A DNA stretch of 64,000 nt from Algibacter_G agarivorans (GCF_039543245.1 NZ_BAABJJ010000039.1:1-64000), one strand, 5' to 3'. Shown: positions 1 through 10,240, counted from the stretch's first letter. Notes: generated from the sequence alone by a model not told the origin. Numbers and translations: made by a program.

Positions 1-49
1 TGTTGCACCACAAAGGTAACTTTGCGGAACAAATTTCCCTTTCTCTTTT

Positions 50-1183
50 TTAATCGTTTAGGACGCTATTGTGAAGAAACATATATTCATAACTATTAGG
101 CACAACAAATCCTAATAAAAGAACCGTGAGCACGTGTGCAAACAAGCCTAATCTAGCATCAAAAAAAGCTTTAAAAACTAGTGGTAAAATACATATTGGA
201 ACTATATAAATATATTTTGAATCGTAATTCACAACTAAGGTTGTGATAAAAATCATTAATGAAATATTGAAGAAAATAAAAGTTACTTTAGTATTGTTCT
301 CAAAAACACTGACCCTATATTTTCTTAAAAACAATAACAACATAAGCAAGGCTAAAGCCACTAATAACGTATAGGCAAATAAAACCCAATTGTAATTGGC
401 CTCATTCCAGACTTGCGATTCGTATTCAGACTGCAAAGACTTTAAAATCTGATATTTATCACCTTCAATAACCTCTCCTTTAGAAACAATTAATGTTTCT
501 TTAGCAACACTACCTCTCGTATATGAAATCTTTGCGAATTCATCTTGTAAAACCTTATCGGTAAACGATTTGTTAAATATTATATTAGGCTCTACAATAT
601 CAAAAAACAAAGCAATAAAGTTTTCTTTATATTCTGCTAAATTATTTTTGACTAAAATTTCATCAATAACAGAAGATAATTCATCTTGCTTTATTAGGTT
701 AGAAAAATAACCGTCTTGTTTTTTTTCTCTGCCATCAAGTATGGCAATAGTTTTATCTTTTGAAAAATCATAATTTTCACTTAAAACCCCAAAAGCATAT
801 AATTCTGAAATAATTGATTCGCCTACTTTATATAAAGTATCTGATATCCTTTTTGGAATCGAATCAGAAAATACATTCTTGAATTCTGCCACAAAAGAAG
901 CTCTTACTTTGTTTTCAATAGCACTGTCTATATCAAAATATAAAACAGAATTATCATCAAGTTCTTTTTTTTCTGAAGTTATTTCGGCATCCGTCTTTTT
1001 AATTGCAAAGTCAAAGGGCGCTTGCAAGTTTTCTGATTGCCAAGGCTTCCCTTTTTCAAAATCGTATTTAAACTTTCCGCTTTTAGGAAATAAGTAAACA
1101 ATTAAGAACGTGGTGCATATAAACAACAGGCCTTTATATATTAAGGAATGGTTTTTATATAGTTTATTTATAAAGTCTTTCAT
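50..1183 (-). CDS. 7TM-HD family membrane phosphohydrolase (PgpH/YqfF-like), C-terminally truncated
   Basis: The first 377 residues match the N-terminal half of the flavobacterial 7TM receptor with intracellular HD hydrolase. In order there is one transmembrane helix (about 15-33), an extracytoplasmic 7TMR-HDED-type region (about 40-265), then three or four closely packed helices (from about 266). Family members usually run to about 680 residues and end in a cytoplasmic HD domain that hydrolyses c-di-AMP-type nucleotides; here the reading frame leaves the expected sequence after YEYMFL and stops within seven codons, so the remaining helices and the whole HD domain are absent. A TACATTTG -7 element lies 8 bases upstream of the ATG. 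The gene is either really truncated or cut by a rearrangement or assembly join at about base 75. As it stands it cannot be an active hydrolase. Confidence 0.75.
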   Translation of the reverse strand: MKDFINKLYKNHSLIYKGLLFICTTFLIVYLFPKSGKFKYDFEKGKPWQSENLQAPFDFAIKKTDAEITSEKKELDDNSVLYFDIDSAIENKVRASFVAEFKNVFSDSIPKRISDTLYKVGESIISELYAFGVLSENYDFSKDKTIAILDGREKKQDGYFSNLIKQDELSSVIDEILVKNNLAEYKENFIALFFDIVEPNIIFNKSFTDKVLQDEFAKISYTRGSVAKETLIVSKGEVIEGDKYQILKSLQSEYESQVWNEANYNWVLFAYTLLVALALLMLLLFLRKYRVSVFENNTKVTFIFFNISLMIFITTLVVNYDSKYIYIVPICILPLVFKAFFDARLGLFAHVLTVLLLGFVVPNSYEYMFLHNSVLND

Positions 1184-1191
1184 CTAGAAAC

Positions 1192-1199
1192 CAAATGTA
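1192..1199 (-). promoter_or_regulatory. Putative -7 promoter element (TACATTTG) of the 7TM-HD gene
   Basis: This is an exact match to the Bacteroidota -7 consensus TAnnTTTG on the minus strand, 8 bases from the ATG. No clear -33 TTTG was seen at the usual spacing, so this is inferred from one element only. If used, the 5' leader would be almost absent. Confidence 0.35.
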
Positions 1200-1457
1200 A
1201 TAAAATTATAAGCTTTTACCATTTTTTATATTGAAGGAATCATTCAAATTTCTTCTAAAAAATCGTTATTTTCGCAATGAACTTATCTAAGTTTTTTGTT
1301 TTAAATCGAAAAGCCAAGTTTTTCTACATCTAATGAAATCTTTTTTTAGACATAGCCTAAGTTACGTAAAAAAAAAAGCGAAATTTAGAGTACAAAATGT
1401 AAATTTTGTTGGAGAAAAAGCTGAGACAAGTTCAATAACAAACTAAAAATTAGACTG

Positions 1458-2636
1458 ATGAACAAAGAAGTCGTAATTGTTTCTGCCGTAAGAACTCCAA
1501 TAGGTAGTTTTATGGGTACTTTATCAACTATTAGTGCTCCAAATCTGGGTGCTATAGCCATAAAAGGCGCATTGAATAAAATAAATTTAAAACCCGAATT
1601 AGTTGAGGAGGTTCTAATGGGCCATGTGGTACAAGCAGGTACAGGACAAGCACCTGCTAGGCAAGCCGCTATTTATGCCGGTATACCCAACACCGTACCC
1701 TGTACAACAATAAACAAAGTATGCGCTTCTGGAATGAAAGCCGTTATACAAGCCGCTCAAGCTATTGCCCTTGGAGATGCCGATATTATTGTTGCAGGCG
1801 GTATGGAAAATATGAGTTTGATTCCGCATTACCTATATGCTAGAACGGGCACCAAATTTGGTCCAACTTCTTTAATTGATGGGATGCAAAAAGATGGCCT
1901 GGTTGATGCATACGACCAAAATGCCATGGGGGTCTGTGCCGATGCTTGCGCTACCAAATATGAATTTTCCAGAGAGGATCAAGATAATTATGCCATTCAA
2001 TCATATAACCGCTCTTCAGCAGCTTGGGAAGCTGGTAAATTTGATAATGAAGTCGTTTCTGTTGAAGTGCCTCAACGTCGAGGAGAACCTATTATAGTTT
2101 CTAAAGACGAAGAATTCACTAATGTAAGAATGGAAAAAATTCCGCAATTACGCCCAGCCTTTACGAAAGACGGCACGGTAACGGCTGCAAATGCTTCCAC
2201 TATTAATGATGGAGCTGGTGCCATGATCTTAATGAGCATAGAGAAAGCTAATGAATTAGGATTGAAACCACTAGCAACCATAAAAAGTTATGCTGATGCG
2301 GCTCAAGAACCTGAATGGTTTACTACAGCCCCAGCAAAAGCTTTACCCAAAGCATTAAACAAAGCAGGGATAACAATTGACAACGTTGATTATTTCGAGT
2401 TCAACGAAGCATTTTCGGTAGTTGGTTTAGCAAATATGAAACTGTTAGGATTAAAGGACCACAATGTAAACGTAAATGGTGGCGCGGTATCTTTAGGGCA
2501 TCCATTAGGCTGTTCTGGTGTTAGAATTATTATTACTTTATTAAATGTTTTAGAACAGAACAATGCTAAAATTGGCGCTGCTGCTATTTGTAATGGTGGC
2601 GGTGGTGCATCTGCAATTATTATAGAACGCCCTTAA
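1458..2636 (+). CDS. Acetyl-CoA C-acetyltransferase / thiolase (biosynthetic type)
   Basis: This is a 392-residue thiolase that condenses or cleaves acyl-CoA and acetyl-CoA in fatty-acid or short-chain metabolism, in the cytoplasm. All three catalytic elements are present at the positions known for PhaA-type thiolases: nucleophilic Cys89 in NKVCASGMKA, His348 in SLGHPLGCSG, and Cys378 in CNGGGGAS. NEAF near residue 316 is also conserved. The length equals the family norm and the start MNKEVVIVSAVRTP is the usual one. A 274-bp spacer separates it from the divergent 7TM-HD gene. No other beta-oxidation gene is adjacent, so its direction (synthesis or degradation) cannot be told from context. 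Confidence 0.93.
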   Translation: MNKEVVIVSAVRTPIGSFMGTLSTISAPNLGAIAIKGALNKINLKPELVEEVLMGHVVQAGTGQAPARQAAIYAGIPNTVPCTTINKVCASGMKAVIQAAQAIALGDADIIVAGGMENMSLIPHYLYARTGTKFGPTSLIDGMQKDGLVDAYDQNAMGVCADACATKYEFSREDQDNYAIQSYNRSSAAWEAGKFDNEVVSVEVPQRRGEPIIVSKDEEFTNVRMEKIPQLRPAFTKDGTVTAANASTINDGAGAMILMSIEKANELGLKPLATIKSYADAAQEPEWFTTAPAKALPKALNKAGITIDNVDYFEFNEAFSVVGLANMKLLGLKDHNVNVNGGAVSLGHPLGCSGVRIIITLLNVLEQNNAKIGAAAICNGGGGASAIIIERP

Positions 2637-2772
2637 TATTATATATTTTTTATTGTTATTATTTATTGATTATGAAATACGTTATGAAAATTTTACCTGA
2701 TGAAACAAAAAACTTTTTTTTTCAGATACTTGCTTAAATAATTAATAGTAATAGTTAATAGACAATAACTTT

Positions 2773-3522
2773 ATGCAATACGGTATTTGTAATTTAAGCA
2801 TTGTTCCGCTTCGAGGTGAACCAGCAGACACTAGTGAATTAGTTTCGCAAGTGCTGTATGGTGAAATTTTTAAAATACTTGAACAGCGTAAAAACTGGAG
2901 TAAAATTAGATTAGCTTTCGATAAATATGAAGGCTGGATAGATAATAAGCAATATCTAGAAATAAAAGAAGTCCAGTACAAGTCTTTACATAATGAATTC
3001 CCAAAATTATCTTCAGACTTAGTTGAATTCATTCAAGATGAAAGCGAACAATTGTACCCTATTGTACTAGGCTCTACCTTAAATGGGCTTTCGATTTTAA
3101 ATCACAATCACGACGGGCATTCAATTAATAATAAAAATGCCAAAACAAATATAATACAAACCGCTTTTTTATATTTAAACGCACCTTATTTATGGGGAGG
3201 CAAAACCCCTTTTGGGATTGACTGTTCCGGTTTTACACAGATGGTCTACAAACTTAATGGCTATAAATTATTACGTGACGCCTCACAACAAGCTACACAA
3301 GGTGAAGCATTAAGTTTTATTGAAGAAAGCGAACCTGGAGATTTAGCTTTTTTTGATAATAACGATGGAACAATTATTCATGTAGGTATCATTATGAAAG
3401 ACAATTACATCATTCACGCTCACGGGAAAGTTAGAATCGATAGATTGGACCACTCTGGAATATATAATGTAGATAAAAAAACACATACGCATAAACTACG
3501 TGTTATTAAAAAAATAGTATAA
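2773..3522 (+). CDS. NlpC/P60 family peptidoglycan endopeptidase with SH3-like domains
   Basis: The protein has 249 residues with an N-terminal pair of bacterial SH3-like segments (about 1-65 and 66-115) and a C-terminal NlpC/P60 cysteine peptidase domain (about 125-249). The catalytic Cys151 sits in FGIDCSGF, His203 in IIHVGII, and a third polar residue is likely His215 in IIHAHG. There is no signal peptide. That suggests a cytoplasmic enzyme that trims imported murein peptides, as in the YkfC gamma-D-glutamyl-L-diamino acid endopeptidase group. It stands alone between the thiolase gene and a bidirectional terminator. The domain call is firm; the exact substrate is inferred from family likeness. 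Confidence 0.85.
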   Translation: MQYGICNLSIVPLRGEPADTSELVSQVLYGEIFKILEQRKNWSKIRLAFDKYEGWIDNKQYLEIKEVQYKSLHNEFPKLSSDLVEFIQDESEQLYPIVLGSTLNGLSILNHNHDGHSINNKNAKTNIIQTAFLYLNAPYLWGGKTPFGIDCSGFTQMVYKLNGYKLLRDASQQATQGEALSFIEESEPGDLAFFDNNDGTIIHVGIIMKDNYIIHAHGKVRIDRLDHSGIYNVDKKTHTHKLRVIKKIV

Positions 3523-3527
3523 AAAAA

Positions 3528-3549
3528 GCTGCAAATTGCAGCTTTTTTT
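3528..3549. terminator. Bidirectional intrinsic terminator
   Basis: GCTGC and GCAGC arms flank an AAATT loop, with an A-run before and a T-run after, so the hairpin can serve both the plus-strand NlpC/P60 gene and the convergent TPR gene. Confidence 0.75.
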
Positions 3550-3569
3550 ATACTATTTTAAAAGTGTCT

Positions 3570-4826
3570 TTAATTACCTGTACTAGCACTTAAAGCATCC
3601 ACCTTTTCTTTTAAAATTTTGTATTTATCTGTTTCTCCTAAAACACTATAAATATTCATTAATGTTTGAGCAGCACTAATACTTTTAGTATCTATTTCAA
3701 GAGCTTTAGTTAAATAAGGAATAGCTTTTCTGTACAAATTTTGACGTTCCTCTCTCAACTCATCATAACGCTTATCATCAGCTTTTGAAGTACCTAAACC
3801 ATTCATTTCTTGAATTAAAGCTTCTTCTTCTCCTAGAACTAAAGCAGACATGTTTATATAAGCATTAATATAGTTAGGGTCTAACGCTATAGCTTTTTCA
3901 TAATGGCCCTTTGCCTCTTCAGGATGTTTAGACTCAGCTGCAATAACACCTAAATTATACTGTAACTCAGGGTTAGTTGGATCCATTTCTGTTGCTTTTT
4001 GCAAAAGATTTTTAAACTCTTCTACATTACCCATTTTATAGTGAACGTTAGCCTCAGTTAGGATTAAATTAATATCATCTGGACTTTCTGCTCTTGCTTC
4101 TTTCATGGCAGCTATAGCTTTTTCATTATCACCTTGACTAACATATATTAATGCTACATTTTTAACAATTTCTGGTTTTTTAGAATCTGTTAAACGCTGT
4201 CCAGGTTTTATATGGCTTTTTGCTTTAATATAAAGATCACGAGTATTTTTATCTAAAACTTCTTCTTCACCTGTTTCTACATTTGTTGCATAATACTCTT
4301 TTGTAATACCCGTATAACCTAATTCCTTAAGTTCTTCGTATAAAACTAAAGCCCTATCGTACTCTTTTTCATTTACAGCTGTTGCTGCAGCATAGTATAG
4401 GAATATAGTGTCTTTTTCGGTTACTCTATAGGATTTTTCAAAATACTTAGAGGCTACAGAATAATTTTTATTTTCATAAGCCTTGTTTCCTTTAGCTAAA
4501 AATCCATTTGACATGGTTTGTTTTAACACATTTATTTCAGAACCATAAGCGCTTTCTGCTTTTGATAAGCTTTCTAATGCTGTTTGGATATCTGCATCAG
4601 ACCCTTTTCCATTTGCATACAAAGCTTGACCTTTTAAATAATAGAATTTGGCCTTGGTTTTCTCGTCCATCGCAGATAATAAACTCTCTGCTTGGGGGAC
4701 TGCTGCTTTGGCCTCTGGGAAATTGTTGTTTTTTATAGCTTTTTCTAATGTTTTCAATTCTTTTTTTTGTGCAAATGAAAATGCACTTATTGAAAATGCT
4801 AAAGCGATGATTAATTGTTTCTTCAT
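3570..4826 (-). CDS. Secreted/periplasmic tetratricopeptide-repeat protein
   Basis: The protein has 418 residues. It starts with a signal peptide (MKKQLIIALAFSISAFSFAQ, cut near residue 20) followed by helical TPR units. The clearest are around residues 115-150, 215-300 (for example NVALIYVSQGDNEKAIAAMK) and 305-345, and another lies near 370-410. Such proteins act as scaffolds in the periplasm; no enzyme domain is visible. The gene begins 18 bases after the gyrA stop on the same strand, so it is probably read through from gyrA. This pairing occurs widely in Flavobacteriaceae, but no functional link to gyrase is known to me. Confidence 0.8.
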   Translation of the reverse strand: MKKQLIIALAFSISAFSFAQKKELKTLEKAIKNNNFPEAKAAVPQAESLLSAMDEKTKAKFYYLKGQALYANGKGSDADIQTALESLSKAESAYGSEINVLKQTMSNGFLAKGNKAYENKNYSVASKYFEKSYRVTEKDTIFLYYAAATAVNEKEYDRALVLYEELKELGYTGITKEYYATNVETGEEEVLDKNTRDLYIKAKSHIKPGQRLTDSKKPEIVKNVALIYVSQGDNEKAIAAMKEARAESPDDINLILTEANVHYKMGNVEEFKNLLQKATEMDPTNPELQYNLGVIAAESKHPEEAKGHYEKAIALDPNYINAYINMSALVLGEEEALIQEMNGLGTSKADDKRYDELREERQNLYRKAIPYLTKALEIDTKSISAAQTLMNIYSVLGETDKYKILKEKVDALSASTGN

Positions 4827-4844
4827 TTTAAATAATATTTATGT

Positions 4845-7409
4845 TTAATTTTCTGTGTTATTATCGTCTAAATCATTATCAAGAGTTGTGCCATCTTCCG
4901 AAGCATCAGTGTTTTCAACAGCTTCAGCTGCTATTACATTTCCATCTTCATCCAATTTTACTTCATCTTCATCATGCATCACTTTTGCAACCGCTGCTAT
5001 AGAATCGTTTCCTTTTAGATTAATTAATTTAACCCCTTGAGTGGCTCTTCCCATAACTCTTAAATCTTTAACAGCCATTCTAATAGCAATCCCAGATTTA
5101 TTGATAATCATTAAATCATCCTCATCGGTTACATTCTTGATAGATACTAAATTACCCGTTTTTTTGGTAATAGAAATAGTTTTCACACCTTTACCACCAC
5201 GATTGGTAATTCTATAATCTTCTAAGCTTGAACGTTTACCATAACCGTTCTCAGATACCACAAGCACATTGCTTTCCATATCATCAACAGCAATCATACC
5301 AATAACTTCATCAGTTTTCTCGTCTTGTAAACGAATACCTCTTACTCCCGAAGCACCACGTCCCATTGGTCGTGTTTTAGCTTCTTCAAAACGAATGGCT
5401 TTACCAGACTTTAATGCTAGCATTACTTGGCTTTCACCAGTGGTTAACTTGGCTTCTAATAGAACATCATCATCTTTAATGGTTATGGCGTTAATACCAT
5501 TTGTTCTTGGACGTGAATATTGTTCAAGCGATGTTTTCTTAACCTGACCTTTTTTGGTTGCCATGATTACATAATGGCTATTAATATAGTCTTCATCTTT
5601 AAGATCTTGAGTACAAATGAAAGCCATTACTTTATCGTCTTGCTCAATATTTATAAGATTTTGAATAGCTCTACCTTTTGATGTTTTACTACCTTCTGGG
5701 ATTTCGTACACACGCATCCAGAAACATTTACCTTTTTGAGTGAAGAATAACATATACTGATGATTTGTTCCAACAAATAAATGCTCTAAGAAATCTTCAT
5801 TACGCGTAGTTGATGCTTTTTGACCAACGCCTCCTCTATTTTGTGTTTTATATTCTGTTAAAGATGTACGCTTAATATAACCTGCATGCGAAATTGTGAT
5901 TACCACTTTTTCGTTAGGAATCATATCTTCAATACTTAAATCACCTCCAGCATATTCGATAACCGAACGACGCTCATCGCCATATTTATCTCTTACAACT
6001 TCCAACTCACCTTTTATGATATCCATTCTGCGATCTTTCTTCTCTAAGATATCTTTAAGGTCGATAATGGTTTTCATTATTTCATCATACTCAGTACGCA
6101 ATTTATCTTGCTCTAAACCTGTTAACTGACGCAAACGCATCTCAACAATGGCTTTGGCTTGAATTTCAGATAGTTTAAAACGTTCAATTAAATTATTTCT
6201 AGCTTCATCAGCATTTGAAGATGCTCTAATGATTTTTATAACCTCATCAATATTATCCGAAGCAATAATTAAACCTTCTAAAATATGCGCTCTTTCTTCC
6301 GCTTTGCGTAATTCATAAGTGGTACGTCTTACAACAACTTCATGTCTGTGTTCAACGAAATAATGAATCAACTCTTTTAAGTTCAACATTTGCGGACGCC
6401 CATTAACTAAAGCAATGTTATTTACACTAAATGAGGATTGTAGCGCCGTATACTTAAATAATTTATTTAATACTATATTTGGAATAGCATCACGTTTTAA
6501 AACGTATACAATTCGCATTCCGTTTCTATCAGACTCATCGCGAATAAGCGAAATACCTTCTAATTTTTTATCATTTACCAAATCAGCAGTTTTCTTAATC
6601 ATATCTGCTTTATTCACTTGGTAAGGAATCTCATCAACGATGATGCACTCACGTCCATTCACTTCCTCAATATTGGTCTTGGCACGCATCATAATACGTC
6701 CACGCCCTGTATGAAAAGCCTCCTTAACGCCATCGTAACCATAAATAGTTCCTCCTGTTGGAAAATCTGGCGCTTTTATATGGGTAATCAACTCGTCAAT
6801 TTCAATATCGTTATTTTCTATATAAGCAATAGTTCCGTTTACAACTTCGGTTAAATTATGAGGCGGCATATTCGTTGCCATACCTACTGCAATACCTGAT
6901 GCACCGTTAACTAAAAGCCCTGGAATACGTGTTGGCAAAACCGTTGGTTCTTGTAAAGTATCATCAAAATTCAATTTGTGATCGACCGTTTCTTTATCAA
7001 TATCTGCCAACATGTCCTCAGATATTTTGCGCATACGCGCTTCCGTATAACGCATCGCTGCAGGACTATCACCATCAATAGAACCAAAATTTCCTTGCCC
7101 ATCTACAAGCATATAACGCAAACTCCATTCTTGAGCCATACGCACCATAGCGTCATAAACCGAGGTATCACCATGGGGATGATATTTACCTAAAACTTCT
7201 CCAACTATTCTTGCAGATTTTTTATGTGCTGAATTTGCTCTAATACCGAGCTCATGCATACCATAAAGCACACGTCTATGCACTGGTTTTAAACCATCTC
7301 TTACATCTGGTAAAGCACGTGACACAATGACTGACATTGAATAATCAATGTACGCCGATTTCATCTCATCTTCAATATTAATAGGGATCAATTTCTCTCC
7401 TTCTGCCAT
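4845..7409 (-). CDS. gyrA: DNA gyrase subunit A
   Basis: This is an 854-residue type II topoisomerase A subunit; with GyrB it introduces negative supercoils. The breakage-reunion domain covers about 10-500, with catalytic Tyr121 in AMRYTEARM. The quinolone pocket reads HPHGDTSVYD, so the position equal to E. coli Ser83 is Thr82 and the acidic residue equal to Asp87 is Asp86. The C-terminal beta-pinwheel (about 505-815) contains QNRGGVG, a variant of the GyrA box QRRGGKG, and a later TNRGGKG. The last 40 residues are acidic. It is divergent from clpC across 260 bp and is followed by the TPR gene. Confidence 0.97.
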   Translation of the reverse strand: MAEGEKLIPINIEDEMKSAYIDYSMSVIVSRALPDVRDGLKPVHRRVLYGMHELGIRANSAHKKSARIVGEVLGKYHPHGDTSVYDAMVRMAQEWSLRYMLVDGQGNFGSIDGDSPAAMRYTEARMRKISEDMLADIDKETVDHKLNFDDTLQEPTVLPTRIPGLLVNGASGIAVGMATNMPPHNLTEVVNGTIAYIENNDIEIDELITHIKAPDFPTGGTIYGYDGVKEAFHTGRGRIMMRAKTNIEEVNGRECIIVDEIPYQVNKADMIKKTADLVNDKKLEGISLIRDESDRNGMRIVYVLKRDAIPNIVLNKLFKYTALQSSFSVNNIALVNGRPQMLNLKELIHYFVEHRHEVVVRRTTYELRKAEERAHILEGLIIASDNIDEVIKIIRASSNADEARNNLIERFKLSEIQAKAIVEMRLRQLTGLEQDKLRTEYDEIMKTIIDLKDILEKKDRRMDIIKGELEVVRDKYGDERRSVIEYAGGDLSIEDMIPNEKVVITISHAGYIKRTSLTEYKTQNRGGVGQKASTTRNEDFLEHLFVGTNHQYMLFFTQKGKCFWMRVYEIPEGSKTSKGRAIQNLINIEQDDKVMAFICTQDLKDEDYINSHYVIMATKKGQVKKTSLEQYSRPRTNGINAITIKDDDVLLEAKLTTGESQVMLALKSGKAIRFEEAKTRPMGRGASGVRGIRLQDEKTDEVIGMIAVDDMESNVLVVSENGYGKRSSLEDYRITNRGGKGVKTISITKKTGNLVSIKNVTDEDDLMIINKSGIAIRMAVKDLRVMGRATQGVKLINLKGNDSIAAVAKVMHDEDEVKLDEDGNVIAAEAVENTDASEDGTTLDNDLDDNNTEN

Positions 7410-7669
7410 AAATAATTTAATTTAGTTTTATGTGTTTTTCAAAACATGCTAATATAAGAATTTAAGCAGTCATAGCAGGACTAACAGCAATAGTTTTTCG
7501 TGTTATTTATTAACAATTTTAACGACTAATTTGGTTAATAAGTATGCCGTTAAAAGTTTTGATTTTATAAAGTTTTTTTCGTCAATTAGCACCATTCAGA
7601 CATTTTTAGGTATAGTTTTTGCCTTTAGTAAAATGTTTTAGTATTTTTAATGCAGAAAGGACACGATTT

Positions 7670-10216
7670 ATGGATGATAATTTTTCCCCAAGAGTAAAAG
7701 ATGTTATTGCTTACAGCAAAGAAGAGGCATTGCGTTTAGGTCATGATTTTATTGGCACTGAACACTTAATGCTTGGACTTTTGCGAGATGGTAACGGAAA
7801 GGCAATAAACATACTTAACGCCTTAGATATTGATTTAAATCATTTAAGACGTAAAGTTGAAATATTGAGCCCTGCAAACCCAAATATTACTGTAGCTTCA
7901 AATCAAAAAAAGAATCTACATCTTACAAGGCAAGCAGAACGCGCTCTAAAAACCACTTTTTTAGAAGCTAAATTATTTCAAAGTACATCAATTAATACGG
8001 CACATTTACTGCTTTGTATTTTAAGAAATGAAAACGACCCCACTACCAAGCTTCTAAACAAGCTTAAAGTTGACTACGATAATGTTAAAGAACAATTTAA
8101 AATCATGATTACAAACGACAATAATTATATAGAACCAAAAGCTGAATTCCAGGATGATGATTCGCATGCTGGAGATGATGCAACAAAAGACAATATTTTT
8201 AACCCTCCTGCTGGAAAGACTAATAAAAAATCTAAAACACCCGTTTTAGATAATTTTGGACGCGATTTAACCGCTATGGCAGAAGAAGGGAAGTTAGACC
8301 CCGTTGTTGGACGCGAAAAGGAAATACAGCGCGTATCACAGGTTTTGAGCAGAAGAAAGAAAAACAATCCACTTTTAATTGGCGAACCCGGAGTTGGTAA
8401 ATCTGCAATTGCAGAAGGTTTAGCACTTAGAATTGTGAAGCGGAAAGTATCTAGAATCCTTTTTGGTAAACGTGTTGTAACTTTAGATTTAGCAAGTTTA
8501 GTTGCCGGGACAAAATATCGTGGGCAATTTGAAGAGCGCATGAAAGCCGTTATGAACGAGCTTGAAAAAAATGATGATGTTATTTTATTTATTGATGAAA
8601 TTCATACTATTGTTGGTGCTGGTGGAGCCACCGGAAGTTTAGATGCTTCTAACATGTTTAAACCTGCTTTAGCTAGAGGTGAAATTCAATGTATTGGCGC
8701 AACCACTTTAGATGAATACAGACAGTATATTGAGAAAGATGGTGCTTTAGAACGTCGTTTTCAAAAGGTGATTGTTGAGCCAACTACTGTTGAAGAAACT
8801 ATTGAAATCCTTAATAATATAAAAGGTAAATACGAAGAGCATCATAATGTTGATTACACACCCGAAGCTATTGAAGCTTGTGTAAAATTAACCAATAGAT
8901 ATATGACCGAACGCTTTTTACCAGACAAAGCTATTGATGCTTTAGATGAGGCCGGATCTCGTGTGCACATCACCAATATAGATGTTCCAAAGCAAATCAT
9001 CGAGCTTGAAAAACAACTTGAGGGTATTAAGGAAACCAAAAATGCGGTTGTTCGAAAACAAAAATATGAAGAAGCTGCAAAACTTAGAGATGACGAAAAA
9101 CGCATTGAAAAGGAATTAGCTATTGCCCAAGAAAAATGGGAAGAAGACACCAAACAACATCGTGAGGTTGTAACAGAAGATAATGTTGCGGACGTGGTTT
9201 CAATGATGACCGGCGTTCCCGTTAACAGAATTGCGCAAACAGAAATAAATAAGTTAGCTGAATTACCAAACCTTATAAAAGGAAAAGTAATTGGTCAAGA
9301 TAATGCGGTTGCTAAAGTAGTTAAGGCTATTCAGCGAAATCGTGCGGGACTTAAAGACCCCAACAAGCCCATTGGCTCATTTATATTTTTAGGTCAAACT
9401 GGTGTTGGGAAAACGCAATTGGCCAAAGTATTGTCTAGAGAGTTATTCGATTCCGAGGATTCGCTTGTTAGAATTGATATGAGTGAGTATATGGAGAAAT
9501 TCGCCATTTCAAGATTAGTTGGAGCGCCTCCAGGATACGTTGGTTATGAAGAAGGTGGTCAGTTAACTGAAAAAGTGAGACGCAAACCTTATGCCGTAAT
9601 TCTTTTAGATGAAATTGAAAAAGCACATCCCGATGTATTCAATATGTTATTACAGGTGCTTGACGATGGGTATTTAACAGATAGCTTAGGCAGAAAGATT
9701 GATTTTAGAAATACGATAATCATCATGACTTCTAATATTGGAGCTCGTAAACTTAAAGACTTCGGAACCGGTATTGGATTTGGAACGGCATCGCAAAAAG
9801 CACAAGAAGATGCCAATGCAAGAAGCGTTATTGAAAATGCACTAAAAAAATCATTTGCTCCAGAGTTTTTAAATAGAATTGATGATGTTGTTGTATTTAA
9901 TGCTTTAGAGAAAGAACACATCAATAAAATCATTGATATTGAACTTGAAAAACTTTTAATCAGAATCAAAGGCTTAGGTTATAACTTGACATTATCTGAT
10001 GCAGCAAAAGATTATATTGCAGAAAAAGGTTTTGATAAACAATATGGCGCAAGACCATTAAAAAGAGCCATTCAGAAATATGTTGAAGACGCTCTTGCAG
10101 AAGAGATTGTAGCATCACATCTACAACAAGGTGATAATATAAATATTGATTTAGATAAAAAAACAGATGAATTAAGCATTTCAATAGATAAGGCCGAAAA
10201 GCCTGCGGAGTCTTAA
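7670..10216 (+). CDS. clpC: ATP-dependent Clp protease ATP-binding subunit ClpC
   Basis: This is an 848-residue Hsp100 unfoldase that feeds substrates to ClpP. The start is placed at MDDNFSPRVKDV because this is the family N-terminus and an AGAAAGGA ribosome-binding site lies just upstream; an in-frame upstream start would add 17 atypical residues. Two Clp-N repeats lie in 1-140, AAA-1 has Walker A GEPGVGKS at 238-245 and Walker B VILFIDEIH. A UVR motif (KYEEAAKLRDDEKRIEKEL) sits in the middle domain, and AAA-2 has GQTGVGKT at about 575. The UVR motif marks ClpC rather than ClpB. It is divergent from gyrA and followed by a strong terminator. Confidence 0.95.
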   Translation: MDDNFSPRVKDVIAYSKEEALRLGHDFIGTEHLMLGLLRDGNGKAINILNALDIDLNHLRRKVEILSPANPNITVASNQKKNLHLTRQAERALKTTFLEAKLFQSTSINTAHLLLCILRNENDPTTKLLNKLKVDYDNVKEQFKIMITNDNNYIEPKAEFQDDDSHAGDDATKDNIFNPPAGKTNKKSKTPVLDNFGRDLTAMAEEGKLDPVVGREKEIQRVSQVLSRRKKNNPLLIGEPGVGKSAIAEGLALRIVKRKVSRILFGKRVVTLDLASLVAGTKYRGQFEERMKAVMNELEKNDDVILFIDEIHTIVGAGGATGSLDASNMFKPALARGEIQCIGATTLDEYRQYIEKDGALERRFQKVIVEPTTVEETIEILNNIKGKYEEHHNVDYTPEAIEACVKLTNRYMTERFLPDKAIDALDEAGSRVHITNIDVPKQIIELEKQLEGIKETKNAVVRKQKYEEAAKLRDDEKRIEKELAIAQEKWEEDTKQHREVVTEDNVADVVSMMTGVPVNRIAQTEINKLAELPNLIKGKVIGQDNAVAKVVKAIQRNRAGLKDPNKPIGSFIFLGQTGVGKTQLAKVLSRELFDSEDSLVRIDMSEYMEKFAISRLVGAPPGYVGYEEGGQLTEKVRRKPYAVILLDEIEKAHPDVFNMLLQVLDDGYLTDSLGRKIDFRNTIIIMTSNIGARKLKDFGTGIGFGTASQKAQEDANARSVIENALKKSFAPEFLNRIDDVVVFNALEKEHINKIIDIELEKLLIRIKGLGYNLTLSDAAKDYIAEKGFDKQYGARPLKRAIQKYVEDALAEEIVASHLQQGDNINIDLDKKTDELSISIDKAEKPAES

Positions 10217-10240
10217 ATAGTTTATATTTATAATCCAAAA

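Noticed and set aside
8125..8541. Long minus-strand ORFs inside clpC, gyrA and the carboxylase genes
   Set aside because: They are antisense shadows with low-complexity Ser/Phe-rich translations and lie wholly within clearly coding sequence on the other strand.
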